DNA of 19,685 nucleotides from Thoreauomyces humboldtii (GCA_027596035.1 JADGJA010000402.1:1-19685); one strand, 5' to 3'; shown: positions 1-10,222, numbered from the stretch's first letter. Program-made: numbers and translations. Notes: a model not told the origin generated them from the letters alone.

Positions 1-114
1 GCACCACATTGCTCATCGATGCGCCTCCCGAATGCCGAATTCTCTTCGGCCTTTCTTTCCCTCTTCGACCCCGCATGACGTTCAGTCGCTGACAGTCGGT
101 CCGCAAAAGGCCCC

Positions 115-152
115 GATGCCCGGACCATATCAATGGTCGAAGATCGGGCATC
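115..152. other. Nested inverted repeat (hairpin)
   Basis: GATGCCCG at 115-122 pairs with CGGGCATC at 145-152. Directly inside, GACCAT at 123-128 pairs with ATGGTC at 133-138 around a 4-base loop (ATCA). Only a 6-base bulge (139-144) interrupts the 3' arm, giving 14 perfect base pairs. GGCC at 109-112 and 157-160 could extend it across a small internal loop. No coding frame explains it. It lies about 330 bases upstream of the CBM gene start and could be a promoter palindrome or a structure in a transcript from outside the window. Function unknown. Confidence 0.6.
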
Positions 153-484
153 CCCCGGCCTTTACTGAACTGGACGCTGAAGTGCCTTAACGTGTTGCGA
201 GTCCTGATTACTGTAGCCCCGACCCTCTTTTGTGACAGGCATCGTTACGCTAGGACCTGACGAACCCTCCTTTACCAGCACACCTGTCTCCCCAGCCACG
301 ACGGTCCACGCAGATACCCCTTGAGCCACCTGCCACCTGTCCCCGGCCATCTTTCAGCCTCGTCTTGCATTTTATATTCCGCCTCTCCTCGAAACCTTTA
401 GCTGGACCCTGTCTGCCTTCACCTCGCCTTTCATCGGCGATTTCTCTTCGATACCTCAGTCACCCATCGACTCCCTCTTTCATC

Positions 485-952
485 ATGCCTCCCCACGCCC
501 TTCCATCCTCATCCGGTCAAATCACACACCGCCGAACTCCACCATCCTTCATCGAGCTACCGCGTCTGAAGCGCATATCGACGCTCCAGCGAGTCCTCTT
601 CCGATGGCACCACAGCTCAGCCACCCGGGTGATCCTCACGGGAACCTTCGACAACTGGAAGCAGTCCATCGTGGTCCCGCGGGACTCGAACTACGTCGAC
701 GAGTTTTCGATCGTCCTGGTCCTCGATCGGCTGGTCCGACACGAGTTCAAGTTCCTGGTCGACGGCGAGTGGCGATGCTCCTACGCCTTTCCCACCAGCT
801 TCGACGAGAGCGGGTTCGTCAACAACTGCATCGAGGCCGTCTCCGTCGACACCTTGTCCGACATGGCCTTCGAGCAGGGAGGTTTCATCGGGAAACGACG
901 GACCGATGTCCCGAGCGATAGGATTGCTGACAAGCGTGCTAGGCGCCATTGA
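485..952 (+). CDS. Small AMPK-type glycogen-binding (CBM48-like) domain protein
   Basis: A single-exon protein of 155 aa. Residues about 36-118 read as an AMPK1_CBM/CBM48 fold: VLFRW, then VILTGTFDNWKQ, then the HEFKFLVDGEWRCS strand with its conserved tryptophan, and finally GFVNNCIEA, which matches the N-N-I ending of the family. This domain is known to bind glycogen or act as a beta-subunit-like module. No kinase, kinase-interacting or glycosidase domain follows, so this is a stand-alone module, reminiscent of yeast Crp1/Mdg1 but much shorter. The N-terminus is Pro/Ser-rich and the C-terminus is basic (KRRTD...DKRARRH), possibly a nuclear signal. I chose the ATG at 485 as the first in-frame ATG; the frame is open upstream to 365 but only with a TTG. 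Substrate and partner are inferred only. An upstream non-coding or spliced exon cannot be excluded. Confidence 0.8.
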   Translation: MPPHALPSSSGQITHRRTPPSFIELPRLKRISTLQRVLFRWHHSSATRVILTGTFDNWKQSIVVPRDSNYVDEFSIVLVLDRLVRHEFKFLVDGEWRCSYAFPTSFDESGFVNNCIEAVSVDTLSDMAFEQGGFIGKRRTDVPSDRIADKRARRH

Positions 953-2211
953 TTGGGAAGTCACTCCCATGACTCGACTTTGTGTGTTTGTTCTTTGCCA
1001 TCCATGCTTCCTTTGCTCCTTCCCTCCCCCTTCTACTCTAGATACCCGCATCCTTCGATGTCAACTTTCCCATGGTCCTTTCTTTTGTACATATCTTTGG
1101 TCACATTCGTCATACATTTCTTTTGATCGTCCCGGGTTGTCATGATGTTAGGCACGTCTTTCGACAGGGTCGTTCGCCGGAAGTGTAGGCCGGAAGGCTG
1201 TCTCTGAGCAAGCGTGACCATGGCGATACTTCACGTGCGTTTACCGTCAATGAGCAGAGGAACTTCGATTCCTGGCTCAAGATGTTCCGGACTTGCTCTG
1301 ATTCGGTGGATGGATATCGCAAACGGGGAGCTGATGGAAGTGTTCATGCGCAAGCATTCCCTTGAGTAAATTGCAGGGCGGCCTCACGACTAATCTGTCA
1401 ACTAAGCTGACTCAGCTTCTAACGGCGTGCGTAGTACTGCGCAGCCCGCTGCCGCGTGGTCAACGACATCGGCTGGCAAGCCGATCCCTACCCCATAAAC
1501 TTGTGACGGGAAAGTGCCCTCATCGATCGATTTTTCCACCTTCCGTCCATCCTGCGCACGACCATCTGCAGAGGAACATTACATCAATTACTCCAATCAT
1601 GATATCCCATGCGTCCGATAATAAAGACTGACGCTGTGACAGTGATGTAGACGAGAGACCCCTTCGGTTGCCCTGGGCCGCGCCGCCCCCGCTCTTGTTA
1701 GTGGTGCTGAGGTTGCTGAGGCTACCCGATTGAAGACGTTTGCTGTACTTCAAGACAATATCCCTGGTCTGCCCGGATCGAAAAGTAAGTAAGGGCAACG
1801 AACACAGCAATACCGATAATCTACCTCAACGAACGAGTATTGGATGAAGCTATTAACCTTTCATCAATAACAGCATTAGAAATCGCTCAGAACCTGAAAT
1901 GCAGCTTCAAACTGTACCTGCCAGGCAGTCCACAACGCAAATGATCCGCCAAAACCTGGTCGCGATGTAAAACGTTCTTTAACGCTCTCTGTCGACATGA
2001 ACTGAGAGGTCGAGGACTCAGAGCGCAGCCTTGATGGGTTCGAATCCTCATAAGACTATACCACTGCAAGACCCATGCAGGCAGCCTGCCGCACTGCCCC
2101 TTGCGAAGTGAGAATTTTGGCTATCATGCCCCTACATTGAAAAGTTCATGAAACATGCAGAGGAACAGTTCAGGCCCTCTTCTCCCGTCTCCCCCCTTCT
2201 CCCCCGGAAAC
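953..2211. other. Gene-poor convergent spacer
   Basis: About 1.26 kb between the 3' ends of the CBM gene (+) and the membrane-protein gene (-). Only short scattered open frames occur (up to 96 codons), without recognisable domains or a convincing splice pattern. A tRNA-type B-box-like string (GGTTCGAATCC) lies at 2038-2048, but no cloverleaf could be folded around it. Part of the right end (2056-2131) could be a last exon of the neighbouring gene under an alternative model. Confidence 0.5.
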
Positions 2212-3086
2212 TTACCGGTTCCATTTCATCCCCATCTTTTTGACGAGGTGATACGTGAAGAGCATGTTGAAGGTCACTAGTAGTGCACGTCAGAGTTGGA
2301 TGTCTCGCTTTCACACAATAGTTCAGTGACTGACTTACTTGCGACAACCACATTGATGACTAGGATAACGACAGCCACCTATCAAGTGGATGAAGAAGTT
2401 CTTGAGTTCAGACAGCAGGACAAGGGGTTCGGTTGACTCACCTTGGACAGCCTGGCTTCGGGACCGTCCTGGAATGCCACTTGCCCCATGTACAGCAGCA
2501 TGGAGACCGTCGTGACCGTGTTGACGAGGGACAGCAAGCCTCCCAGTATGTTGACGATGTGCAGAAGAACCATCCATCCGCCCAGGTTTCCGAACAGAGC
2601 GCGAACCCTCCAGCTGGCCACAACCTGGTAGAAAAAGAAGGCCACGGCCGTCGTGCAGCCCACGGCCCATTGCCTCCACTGAGTGGCCCTTGGAAGTGGA
2701 TTGTTGAGGTCGATGGCGTCGCCTGGAGGCCACACCGCCTGGAAGTTGATAAGGGTGGAGGAGAGAAGCTCCATCATGGCAATGCACGATGCTGTCGCAA
2801 AGACAATCGAAGCGAGCGACAGAAGGAAGACGGGCTTGCGGTGCTGAGCTCGGTGGGCGAAGAGAGTCGATAGACCGGAAATGCATTCGGCAAAGCCGAT
2901 TGCAGACATGGCCATGCCATAGCCAGTCTCATCCTGAATCATAGCCTCAGATGATCAAATTCACAACCGGATGGTCCACCGATCAAGACGACAGGGCGGG
3001 ACAAAAGACAAGGCTCGTACCTGAAAGGGGCGCAGGTACGGAAGGAGGATGTGGACATATTCAGCATTAGCGGTTGCGCTAGCCAT
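2212..3086 (-). CDS. Orphan multi-pass membrane protein (4 exons)
   Basis: Exons, in coding order: 3021-3086, 2442-2933, 2339-2378 and 2212-2276. The three introns (2934-3020, 2379-2441, 2277-2338) have GT-AG ends and compatible phases, giving 220 aa. After a 22-residue first exon (MASATANAEYVHILLPYLRP) there are five hydrophobic stretches: about residues 27-46, 57-80, 103-127, 138-166 and 187-213. These are joined by short polar loops, and the last is followed by a basic KKMGMKWNR tail. I see no signal peptide or known signature and do not recognise the family; transporter, sensor and scaffold remain equally possible. The stop codon lies inside a perfect donor (CG|GTAAGT). Splicing it to an acceptor at 2132-2133 would add 24 residues and end at 2056. 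Some exon edges may therefore be off, but the central exon is well supported. Confidence 0.7.
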
Positions 3087-3690
3087 GTTGTAGCAGGCGG
3101 AAACGCGCCAAACGGTAGGATTGAAGTTGACCCGGGCGGACTAGGAAGGGAGGCGACGGGCAGAGCGGAGGAGGTATGGAAGAGGAGGGAAGAGAAATAA
3201 CAGACCCCATCACTTCCGGCACCCGCGAAAGGGCAACGTACAGGCGGGGAGAAAACTCCTTGATATCGAGCTTCCATTGCGCCGGATTTTAGTACAGCGT
3301 ATGTGCGCCGTAAAGCCGTAAAATAGCATCGATGGCTGTCGGCGCTATTTTATGGCACCTTGATAATGGTACCGGGTATTTCCGCTCCATCCCTCTTCGA
3401 TTGACATCGAGCGGTACCGTAGATGCTGGACTGGAGGTCGCCAAGTGTGCTGGCATCAGGTTTGCATGTGGGGTTTGCAGTCCTGATATCAGGCTTCGTA
3501 CCATGGTGCGGGAAGCCTTGCCACTTAATTATTTGGAACCAGTGCCGAAAGCACGGACGCCACTCGTCGGGTTGTCTCGATGCAATTGTTTTGGGGATGC
3601 GAACGGAAACATATACGGTGTAAGCCTCCAAAGGGACAGACGCGAAATGAAGACAATGCACAAGATAAGGGCGGATGGAAGAAACTGAGA
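3087..3690. other. Spacer: promoter of the membrane gene and 3' region of the SART3 gene
   Basis: About 600 bases lie between the ATG of the membrane-protein gene and the stop of the SART3/Prp24 gene, both on the minus strand. It should hold the 3' UTR of the latter and the promoter of the former. Open frames of 118 (+, 3332-3688) and 114 (-, 3350-3694) codons overlap here. Neither shows a domain, splice pattern or codon bias that I could support. Confidence 0.45.
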
Positions 3691-6600
3691 TCACTTCTTT
3701 CCGAACATCATCTTCCGGAAATCATCTTGGTTCAGACCTGTAGTTGACGCAGGCGCAGGGGCAGAGGGAGCATGAGCGGCACCCGAGGTGGCTGCCAATA
3801 TTTTGTGCGGTGCTTTCGACGGCTTCTTTTTCAGAAGGGCGCCAGGGATCAATGCTGTCGGAGCCCTGTACGAACGAGCACAGAGATCGAAAGTCAGTAA
3901 ACGCCGAGACCAGCAACTACGCCAAGGGGGCGCCATACGCACATTTTCGATTTCGGCGCTGCATTTGCGTTGCGAGGAATCACATTGCTTTGCGTAGCCC
4001 CGTAACCGCCCCGTCCTCGGAAGGCACCACCTCCACGGTGAGGATGGAAACCTCGTCCGCCGCGACCGCCATGGCCGCCACGTCCGCGCGATGAACTGAG
4101 AAGGTACCCGTGGGGATGAGTTAACTACCCGCGGGACGTCAGCACTTTGAGGCGACGCCTCTTACCTGCTTGCCTCCGCGAGGGGAAGGGTAACGCCGAG
4201 GGTTCGTCCTTCGTACATCGTGCCATTGAGGGTCAGAGCTTTGGTCACCGATTCCTGACAAGTGAGGATGGTCAACAAAAGTTGCTTTTGTGGTACCAAA
4301 ATCGCCTGTACCTTGTCCTCAAAGATGATGAAAGCACAGCCTTTCGGCTTGCCGTCTTCTCGCGTAAGCAAGATCACTTGTTGAACCTTGCCGAACTAGT
4401 CCAACGCAAACATGATCGGTTTGAGAAAACGTCGAGCGACCACCGATACCGGAAAGTTAGCTCACCTGGGTGAAAAGAACCTCAAGATCCTCGCGCTGTA
4501 CAGTATGTGGCACATTAGAAACGTAAAGCTTGCAAGGATCTACCCGGGGAACGCTGATATGGAGTAATCACGTCAGAGCCTTAACGGTGATTCGCCAGAG
4601 TTTAGGATAGTTACCTTTTTAAGCCCGGATTTGAGATCGCGACGCGGATGGGAAGACCATTCACTTCTTTCCCATCTGCTTCCAAGCTCCGAGTCGCAGA
4701 GTCCTACGTAACAAAAGATAAGCAGCGACACAGGAGTCATCTTGAAAGTGCGAGGCTTACTGCAGTTGAGTATTCGATATATGCGAATGCAGTGGTATCC
4801 TTTACGACCAGACGGATCTCTACAAGATGTCCAAACTGATTGCGTGATGCGAGATAAGAAATAGGGCAATTTCGTAGCAGAACACTATTAAAGCAATTAA
4901 TGCAAACCTTTGCAAATATCTCGCGGAGGGTAGACTTCTCGATCTTGACTGGAAGATGTGATACATATATCTTGTTCTTCTCCTCGGTTTCTTTGAACTC
5001 CCAGGCCCCCTCCTCGGGCTTGCATCGCAACACTTTAACGGGCTGGTCTGCGATAACAGTCCCATCAAGAGCTGCTGCTTTTCTGACTTGAGTCTGCCAT
5101 GTACGAAACATCAATACATTGTCTCGCTGGAATATAGGAACGGGCGCAAACATACTGCATCGGTAAACTCAACGTAAGCCTCAAGAGCTCCAGTCTCTGA
5201 GTTAGGCTGGACGTAGAGATCGACGATCCGGCCGCACGACTCGAAAGCCTTGCGAACGTCGGCCTGGTCGACCCGCGCAGAAAGATTGGTGACATACACC
5301 ATCAGTCCAGCAGTTTTGCTGAAGAACGTTTAGCACTCGAACGAAACAGATCAGGAACCCGCGCGCTACTTACTTGTCTATAATATGGTACTCGTACAAA
5401 GGCTTTTCGGATTTCTCGGGCACGGATGTTTCCGGCGTTTGTTCTGAAGATATAACGACGTGCGTGAGCCGGTAAGTCGCCGGAGCGCTGATGCCCAATC
5501 AACGTACTCTCTCCCTTTTGGCGCTTTTGAGGAGCGTCCTCATCGGTGCCTTTCTCTCTTTGGCGTTTCTTGGGTGACATGGAGGTAACAGCTTCGCCGC
5601 TGCTTGTAGGAGCTACGTAAGGAACCTCTTGAGGAACATCGATGTCCATATCCGTAGTCACGGAGGCTTGAGCTCCAGCAGTCGCCTCGAAGTTTCCATC
5701 AACTGTAGCTTGGTTGTAGATTCCGTTGGCGCTAGCATCCTATGTTTCCGATGTTCAGAGCTGGATTCTGGAAGCGGGGAAAGCGGGGCCGTCGATACCT
5801 TTAGTCTCATTTTCTCGACTACTGCAGCCTGCTTCCGGACGGCTGCTGCAGCCGCATAAAAGTTCTCGATGGATCCTTCCTCCTTTTCCATCGAGATCCA
5901 CATCTCGAATACTCGTTCTGGCCAGTCTTTCGTCTTATTGCAAGCGCGTTTGTAGACCGACCGTGCTTGCTCGATCGTGCCATGGAGTCTGAACAAACGT
6001 GATTGAGTTGAGCTGAAGATCGCAACTTCGATCATAAAGGCAGTCCCTGGAATACCTTTCAAATTCAGCGTACTCGATCCAGATTTCACCTTGAGATCCA
6101 AAGGCCTTGCATACCTGCTCGTAGAGAGTGCGCGCCGCCTCGAGATCTTCCAGCTTGGTGGTCTGTAGCAAACTTCGTTGAGTTCAAAGGACAAACTTCC
6201 TGAGCTCATCGGCCTATAACGTACGTAAATCCGGAGCAAACTTCTTTCCAGGCGCAAGTAAGGATCACCAGGCTCGAAGTCTGTGAGAGCACGGTTCACC
6301 ATGTGCCATTTTGATATCCGGCTTGTTGATTATACCTACGCACCTTTTTGGCAACTTTTGATATCCGCCTTGCATGTTTCGATGAAAGCAGCGACTGCCG
6401 AGTCATTCCCTGCGTTTCGTTCAGATAGTCTGAGCCCGCTGCGCGAGAAATAGGCGTCAACATCCATGCCTCACCGTTCAATTTCCAGTCGATTTGATGC
6501 AACAGGTATTGCTGACGACCTTGCATCAGCTTTACGACTTCTTCGACATTCTTGTACACAGACAAGGCAGCCAAAGCTCGGACATAGTGAACTACCAATA

Positions 6601-7619
6601 GACAAATGTCAAATTGTTGATCGCCATGGGTCCAAGATCCTGCCTCTATTGTACCTTGGAAATCAAGAGCGTTCGTGCCAAAGCGCTCCAAGACCCTGAA
6701 CTGATGACACCAGATATCTGCCGACCAGCTGCAGTTCAACAACGCGCGGTGCAAAATGGGTTTGACAACCGGTTCCACAGGACACAGGTTCATGACATCG
6801 ACGATGTACGCATCCCAAAGACCGGCGTCCAGCGGATACAGGAGGAGCGCTCGCTCGTACAGAGTCCGTATCTGAAATGGGTCGGCAGATCTCCCTGCCT
6901 TCTCAAAGGCCAGAAAAGACTGGTAAGCCTCAAGGGTGTGATTGCCAGCAACTAGTAGATCTTCCTGATGGCTCCGCTTGGCGTTTGCCTTTTCCGTGGC
7001 GGCCACAATGGCATTGGCGGCTTTGAGGCGCTTCTCATACTCGGACGGAACGCCGTAGGTAGTTTCAAAGGTAGAATAGTCCGAGAACGTCTCGCTAAGC
7101 TGAGCGTGCGAAGTCTTCAATCGTTTGAGGTACATTTCTCGGACGCGATTCTTTTGCTCGTCCGTCTTCAAGGCTTGACAGAAACCCGTTTCAAAGTCTC
7201 GATACGATCCCCAGATCTTTGCGCTTTCAGTGAAATGCAGCTCGGTAGCTGTCAAGCCTGACTCCGCCGCAGAGCGCACAGCTTGTAGCGAAAGCCAGTC
7301 CTTGGAAGTCTCATCCCGCAAGGTCTCCCACACGTTTTCCTCGGCGTCGTCATCATCCTCGGGGTCGCTATCTGGCACGGCCAGCTGACTGACGTACTGA
7401 TCGAAAAGAAACCGAAGGTATGCCGCCCACAACGTTGGAGCTGGAGCGAGCGAGAGGTCAAGAGTTCGTACAATTGGTCAGGCCTGCTCCGTGATAAGAC
7501 TTACACCAAACGTCTGCAATAGCACTCTGATATGCTTCGATGGCAGCCTGCTTGAGTTCCTGAGTGTCTGCAGCTGCTGCAAGCGCCTCCACCTCGCTTA
7601 GGCGCTGGGCTGCATCCAT
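3691..7619 (-). CDS. prp24: SART3/Prp24-type U4/U6 snRNP recycling factor (18 exons)
   Basis: Exons: 7505-7619, 6655-7440, 6475-6591, 6344-6409, 6225-6280, 6056-6162, 5799-5988, 5508-5739, 5374-5443, 5156-5318, 4908-5093, 4761-4835, 4615-4703, 4466-4553, 4312-4395, 4166-4254, 3943-4095 and 3691-3865. The 17 introns are 55-77 bases and all phases close, giving 946 aa (human SART3 is 963). The N-terminal half (to about residue 500) is HAT repeats, e.g. WAAYLRFLF, IWGSYRDFE, AYQSFLAFEKAG, IWIEYAEFER and MWISMEKEEG. Basic clusters SPKKRQREK and QKRQK near 545 look like a nuclear signal. Three RRMs follow: MVYVTNL/LEAYVEF (about 586-660), KIYVSHL/AFAYIEY (about 668-750) and KLYVSNV/KGCAFIIF (about 757-836). 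Next come an RGG box (SSRGRGGHGGRGGRG, from about 838) and the C-terminal GLNQDDFRKMMFGKK, the Lsm2-8-binding motif of this family. Known role: re-anneals U4 and U6 snRNPs after splicing, in the nucleus. Intron 11 has a weak donor (GTTTGC). Confidence 0.93.
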
Positions 7620-8176
7620 ATCGTACAACTTCTAGGTGGCGGGGTATAACGATGTGACGGGCAGGTCGCAGCCTCGCAGGTGGGGGCCGTCCTCTGAGCC
7701 AAAAAGAAGTGACACAGATCTGCCAGCGTGTCCGTCAGTCTCGGACACATCTTGATCCTCGCTCTGTCGACTTTTCCACTTCACTTTCGATAGACCGGTA
7801 TTACAGTACTGCACTTGCAATGGCATAGAACAGGGCTGCCGCCCAGAGCTGCCAAGAGGTCCGCCGGCTTCGCTGAAAGCCTGTCCATGAACCAGGCGCG
7901 ACCTACCGGCACAGTTGTCGCGCATCAGCGCGGAGACGTATCAAGGCGGACTTCTGGTAGCCGCACGCGGGAAAATCGATCGATATTCAGTAAAACGCCA
8001 GAAAAAGTTATGGGTCGGCAGAATGGTGGACTAGATAAGCTTCCGGATCGGAGTCTCATGGGAGCAGACCCTGCCAGAGCGGCGAGGGGCGGGCGCAGAA
8101 TGACTTTTGCCTTCACACATTATCGTGTCTCACACTTTCAACACCCTTCGTTAGCTGTTCAGCTCGATCTCGCCGT
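7620..8176. other. Spacer: promoter of the SART3/Prp24 gene
   Basis: About 560 bases between the start of the SART3/Prp24 gene (-) and the stop of the UBX gene (-). It should hold the former's promoter and the latter's 3' UTR. A long plus-strand open frame (7815-8591) crosses it but runs antisense into the last UBX exon. I see no motif that I would name. Confidence 0.45.
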
Positions 8177-10222
8177 TTATTTTCCTATCTTGAACCACTT
8201 GGGTTTTTTACTGCCCCCGGCTTTCTCTTCCCGAACTTTGCCCTCGTCGTCTCGTTCATCTCCAAACAACCCCTTCTTGTCTTCCGCGGCCCCACCTAGT
8301 CTGGTGCCTGCACTACCACTACCACTTCCCACTCCGGTACCGCCAGGTAACCAGGCCGGTCTTCTCATGCCTGCCTTTTCCTCCTCCTTCGTGTCATCTT
8401 CCACTTCCCCGGTTTCCCCACGATCGACAGGGACAGGGAAAGGCTCTACTCTGTCCTTCCAATCTGGTGAGAGCCAGTCATGCTCGTCGCCTTCATCAGT
8501 CCATTTGAAGTACACGAGACAAGCTGGCGCCATGCCAGCCTCCCAAAACGTCTGCTTCACGTCGAGAACGCGCATCGGCGGCGTGGTATAGAGCGTGTAT
8601 GGGCGCCCCGGATTTGCTAGCACCGGAGTCAAAGCTTCGCGGATCGATTGCACTGCCGAAAAACAGCATCAGCAACAAAGTCAGCAGCGCATGCCAGCGA
8701 AAAAGGGAAACGAAGCTTACGTTCAGCGCCGCTAAGGAAGCCGCACTGGACTGTGCGCCGGTCTGGAAAGCGGATCCTAACCATGGTCCTCGGGTACTTG
8801 TTTCGTTTGATGGCCGTTTCGCGATCCCTCATGGCTTTGGTCATCAGAGGCGTGTCGGAACCGGGGGCTTTTCCGAACCCGCCCGATCGGGCCAAAAGGA
8901 CTCGCAATTCAGACGAAGATATTTCGTAAAATGAATCCGGGAGTTCAACTGAGGGGGGGGAAAGGCAGGGTCAGCGTAACGATCTGACACAGACCTACGT
9001 GAGACGCGTGACGATCTGACTCACTTTTATTGTAGGAAGCCCCATCCGGGGGTGGGTGAAACACGCGGGTAGCGCTGTCGGCGTCACCTTTTTCTTTGAT
9101 AAGATCTCGATCCCCGAGTTTATTAGCAGGAGCTGATTTCACAGAAGGGGCCGGATTCGTTGCCGATGCCTCTGGCGGTATATCCGTATCCATGGGAACA
9201 GGATGTGTGACCCTCGTCCAGTCGTCCTCCACGGATACAGACTTTGGTATAGTCCGTTCTGCAACTAGATCTATATCCATGGCGGACCCTGTGGGTGGCA
9301 CGGTTTGCTCGGTAACTTGCACACTCGCGATTGACGGGATTGACTGAGCCTGAGCCGGAGCCGGAGTGTTCACATAAGCGGCTAGCTGCGATTGTGGTGA
9401 TGGCTGCGCAACGATCGGTGATGTCGATTGTTCGGCAGCAGGCGTAGGGGATACTGCTGACTTGGAAGCAGCAGGAACATGAGGAATGTTGGCAGGAATC
9501 GCTGGAACCCCAGTTTCCTCTTCCGTAGGAACGCTCTCCTTCTCGGTTGCTTTCAAAAAGACTCGAATCAAGCCAGACCCTGAAGACAGACCAGCTTTCT
9601 GAAGAGTGATTTGTTTCAAAGCCTCGATTCCGCCAAACTAGTTGCGTGGTCGCCCAGTACGGTCAACTTCCATCATGGATGGCCGGGCGGTGCCAAGTGC
9701 TCACCTCCTTATTCATGAAGACGCAAATCGGCATCATGTAGACCGGTTTTTTTATCTTTAGCATCCCCCTCTCCTCTGTCCCCATCCGCGTCGTCAAGTT
9801 CAGACCGGCAGTTCGCGCCTCCCAGCTCTTCAGGATCGCCCAGAAGGTTGTGTCACTCGGGAACTTGTCCACGAGCCTTTCTCCTTCTGGAGTCTGTAGA
9901 GCAACCGTGACTGGTCCGGGGGCCTTATTCGACACAGGAACGAGGAGTAGCTTGGCGCCTTGAGCAAGGTTCGCGAATCTAATCGGAAGAGCGAGATCGA
10001 GCACAACGCGGCCGTGTCTAGGGAGGAGGGCGAATCAGCTTCCCAGTCTGACCTAACCCGTACAAAACGGGGCACGCCGTACTTCAGTCCAAACGAGTCT
10101 GGATTGCCCAAAGACCATTTTGTCGCTGCTTCTGCGACTAGGCTCTTCAGAGAAGTGGATGGGGTGGTTTTAATGGTGATGGTCTTGAAGTCCTGGGACG
10201 GATGAGTCAACGTCACGGACAT
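8177..10222 (-). CDS. UBX4: TUG/ASPSCR1/Ubx4-type UBX-domain protein (5 exons)
   Basis: Exons: 10083-10222, 9705-10017, 9025-9637, 8721-8948 and 8177-8652. Introns are 65-76 bases with phases that close, giving 589 aa (human ASPSCR1 is 553). Residues about 1-73 form the TUG-type N-terminal ubiquitin-like domain (DSFGLKHGRVVLDLALPIRF, RFANLAQGAKLLLV). A second ubiquitin-like unit follows at about 80-178 (VTVALQTPEGERLVDKFPS ... ICVFMNKE ... SGLIRVFLK). Then comes a low-complexity Pro/Ala/Ser/Thr linker of about 175 residues. The conserved segment IELPDSFYEIS leads into the UBX domain at about 395-475 (MVRIRFPDRRTVQCGF ... PYTLYTTPPMRVLD ... APACLVYF). The loop that is FPR in canonical UBX domains is TPP here, as in the TUG branch. 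The tail is acidic and Gly/Ser-rich and ends KKPKWFKIGK, like the basic end of TUG. Known role: binds and disassembles or adapts Cdc48/p97 hexamers; membrane-traffic roles are known in animals. The start is the ATG at 10222, beginning the UBL directly. Confidence 0.92.

Noticed and set aside
2000..2070. tRNA gene suggested by a GGTTCGAATCC B-box-like string
   Set aside because: The T stem has only three pairs, the acceptor arm has no partner upstream, and no anticodon arm with U33 could be formed. Probably chance or a tRNA fragment.
3332..3688. 118-codon plus-strand open frame as a gene
   Set aside because: It has no domain, overlaps a similar-length frame on the other strand, and lies in the expected UTR/promoter interval.
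6296..6600. Unspliced reading of the HAT region through to 6296
   Set aside because: The unspliced frame loses HAT-like sequence. Splicing out 6592-6654, 6410-6474 and 6281-6343 restores continuous helical repeats with matching phases.
7815..8591. 258-codon plus-strand open frame
   Set aside because: Its right half is exactly antisense to the last exon of the UBX gene, which has strong family matches. The left half has no recognisable content.
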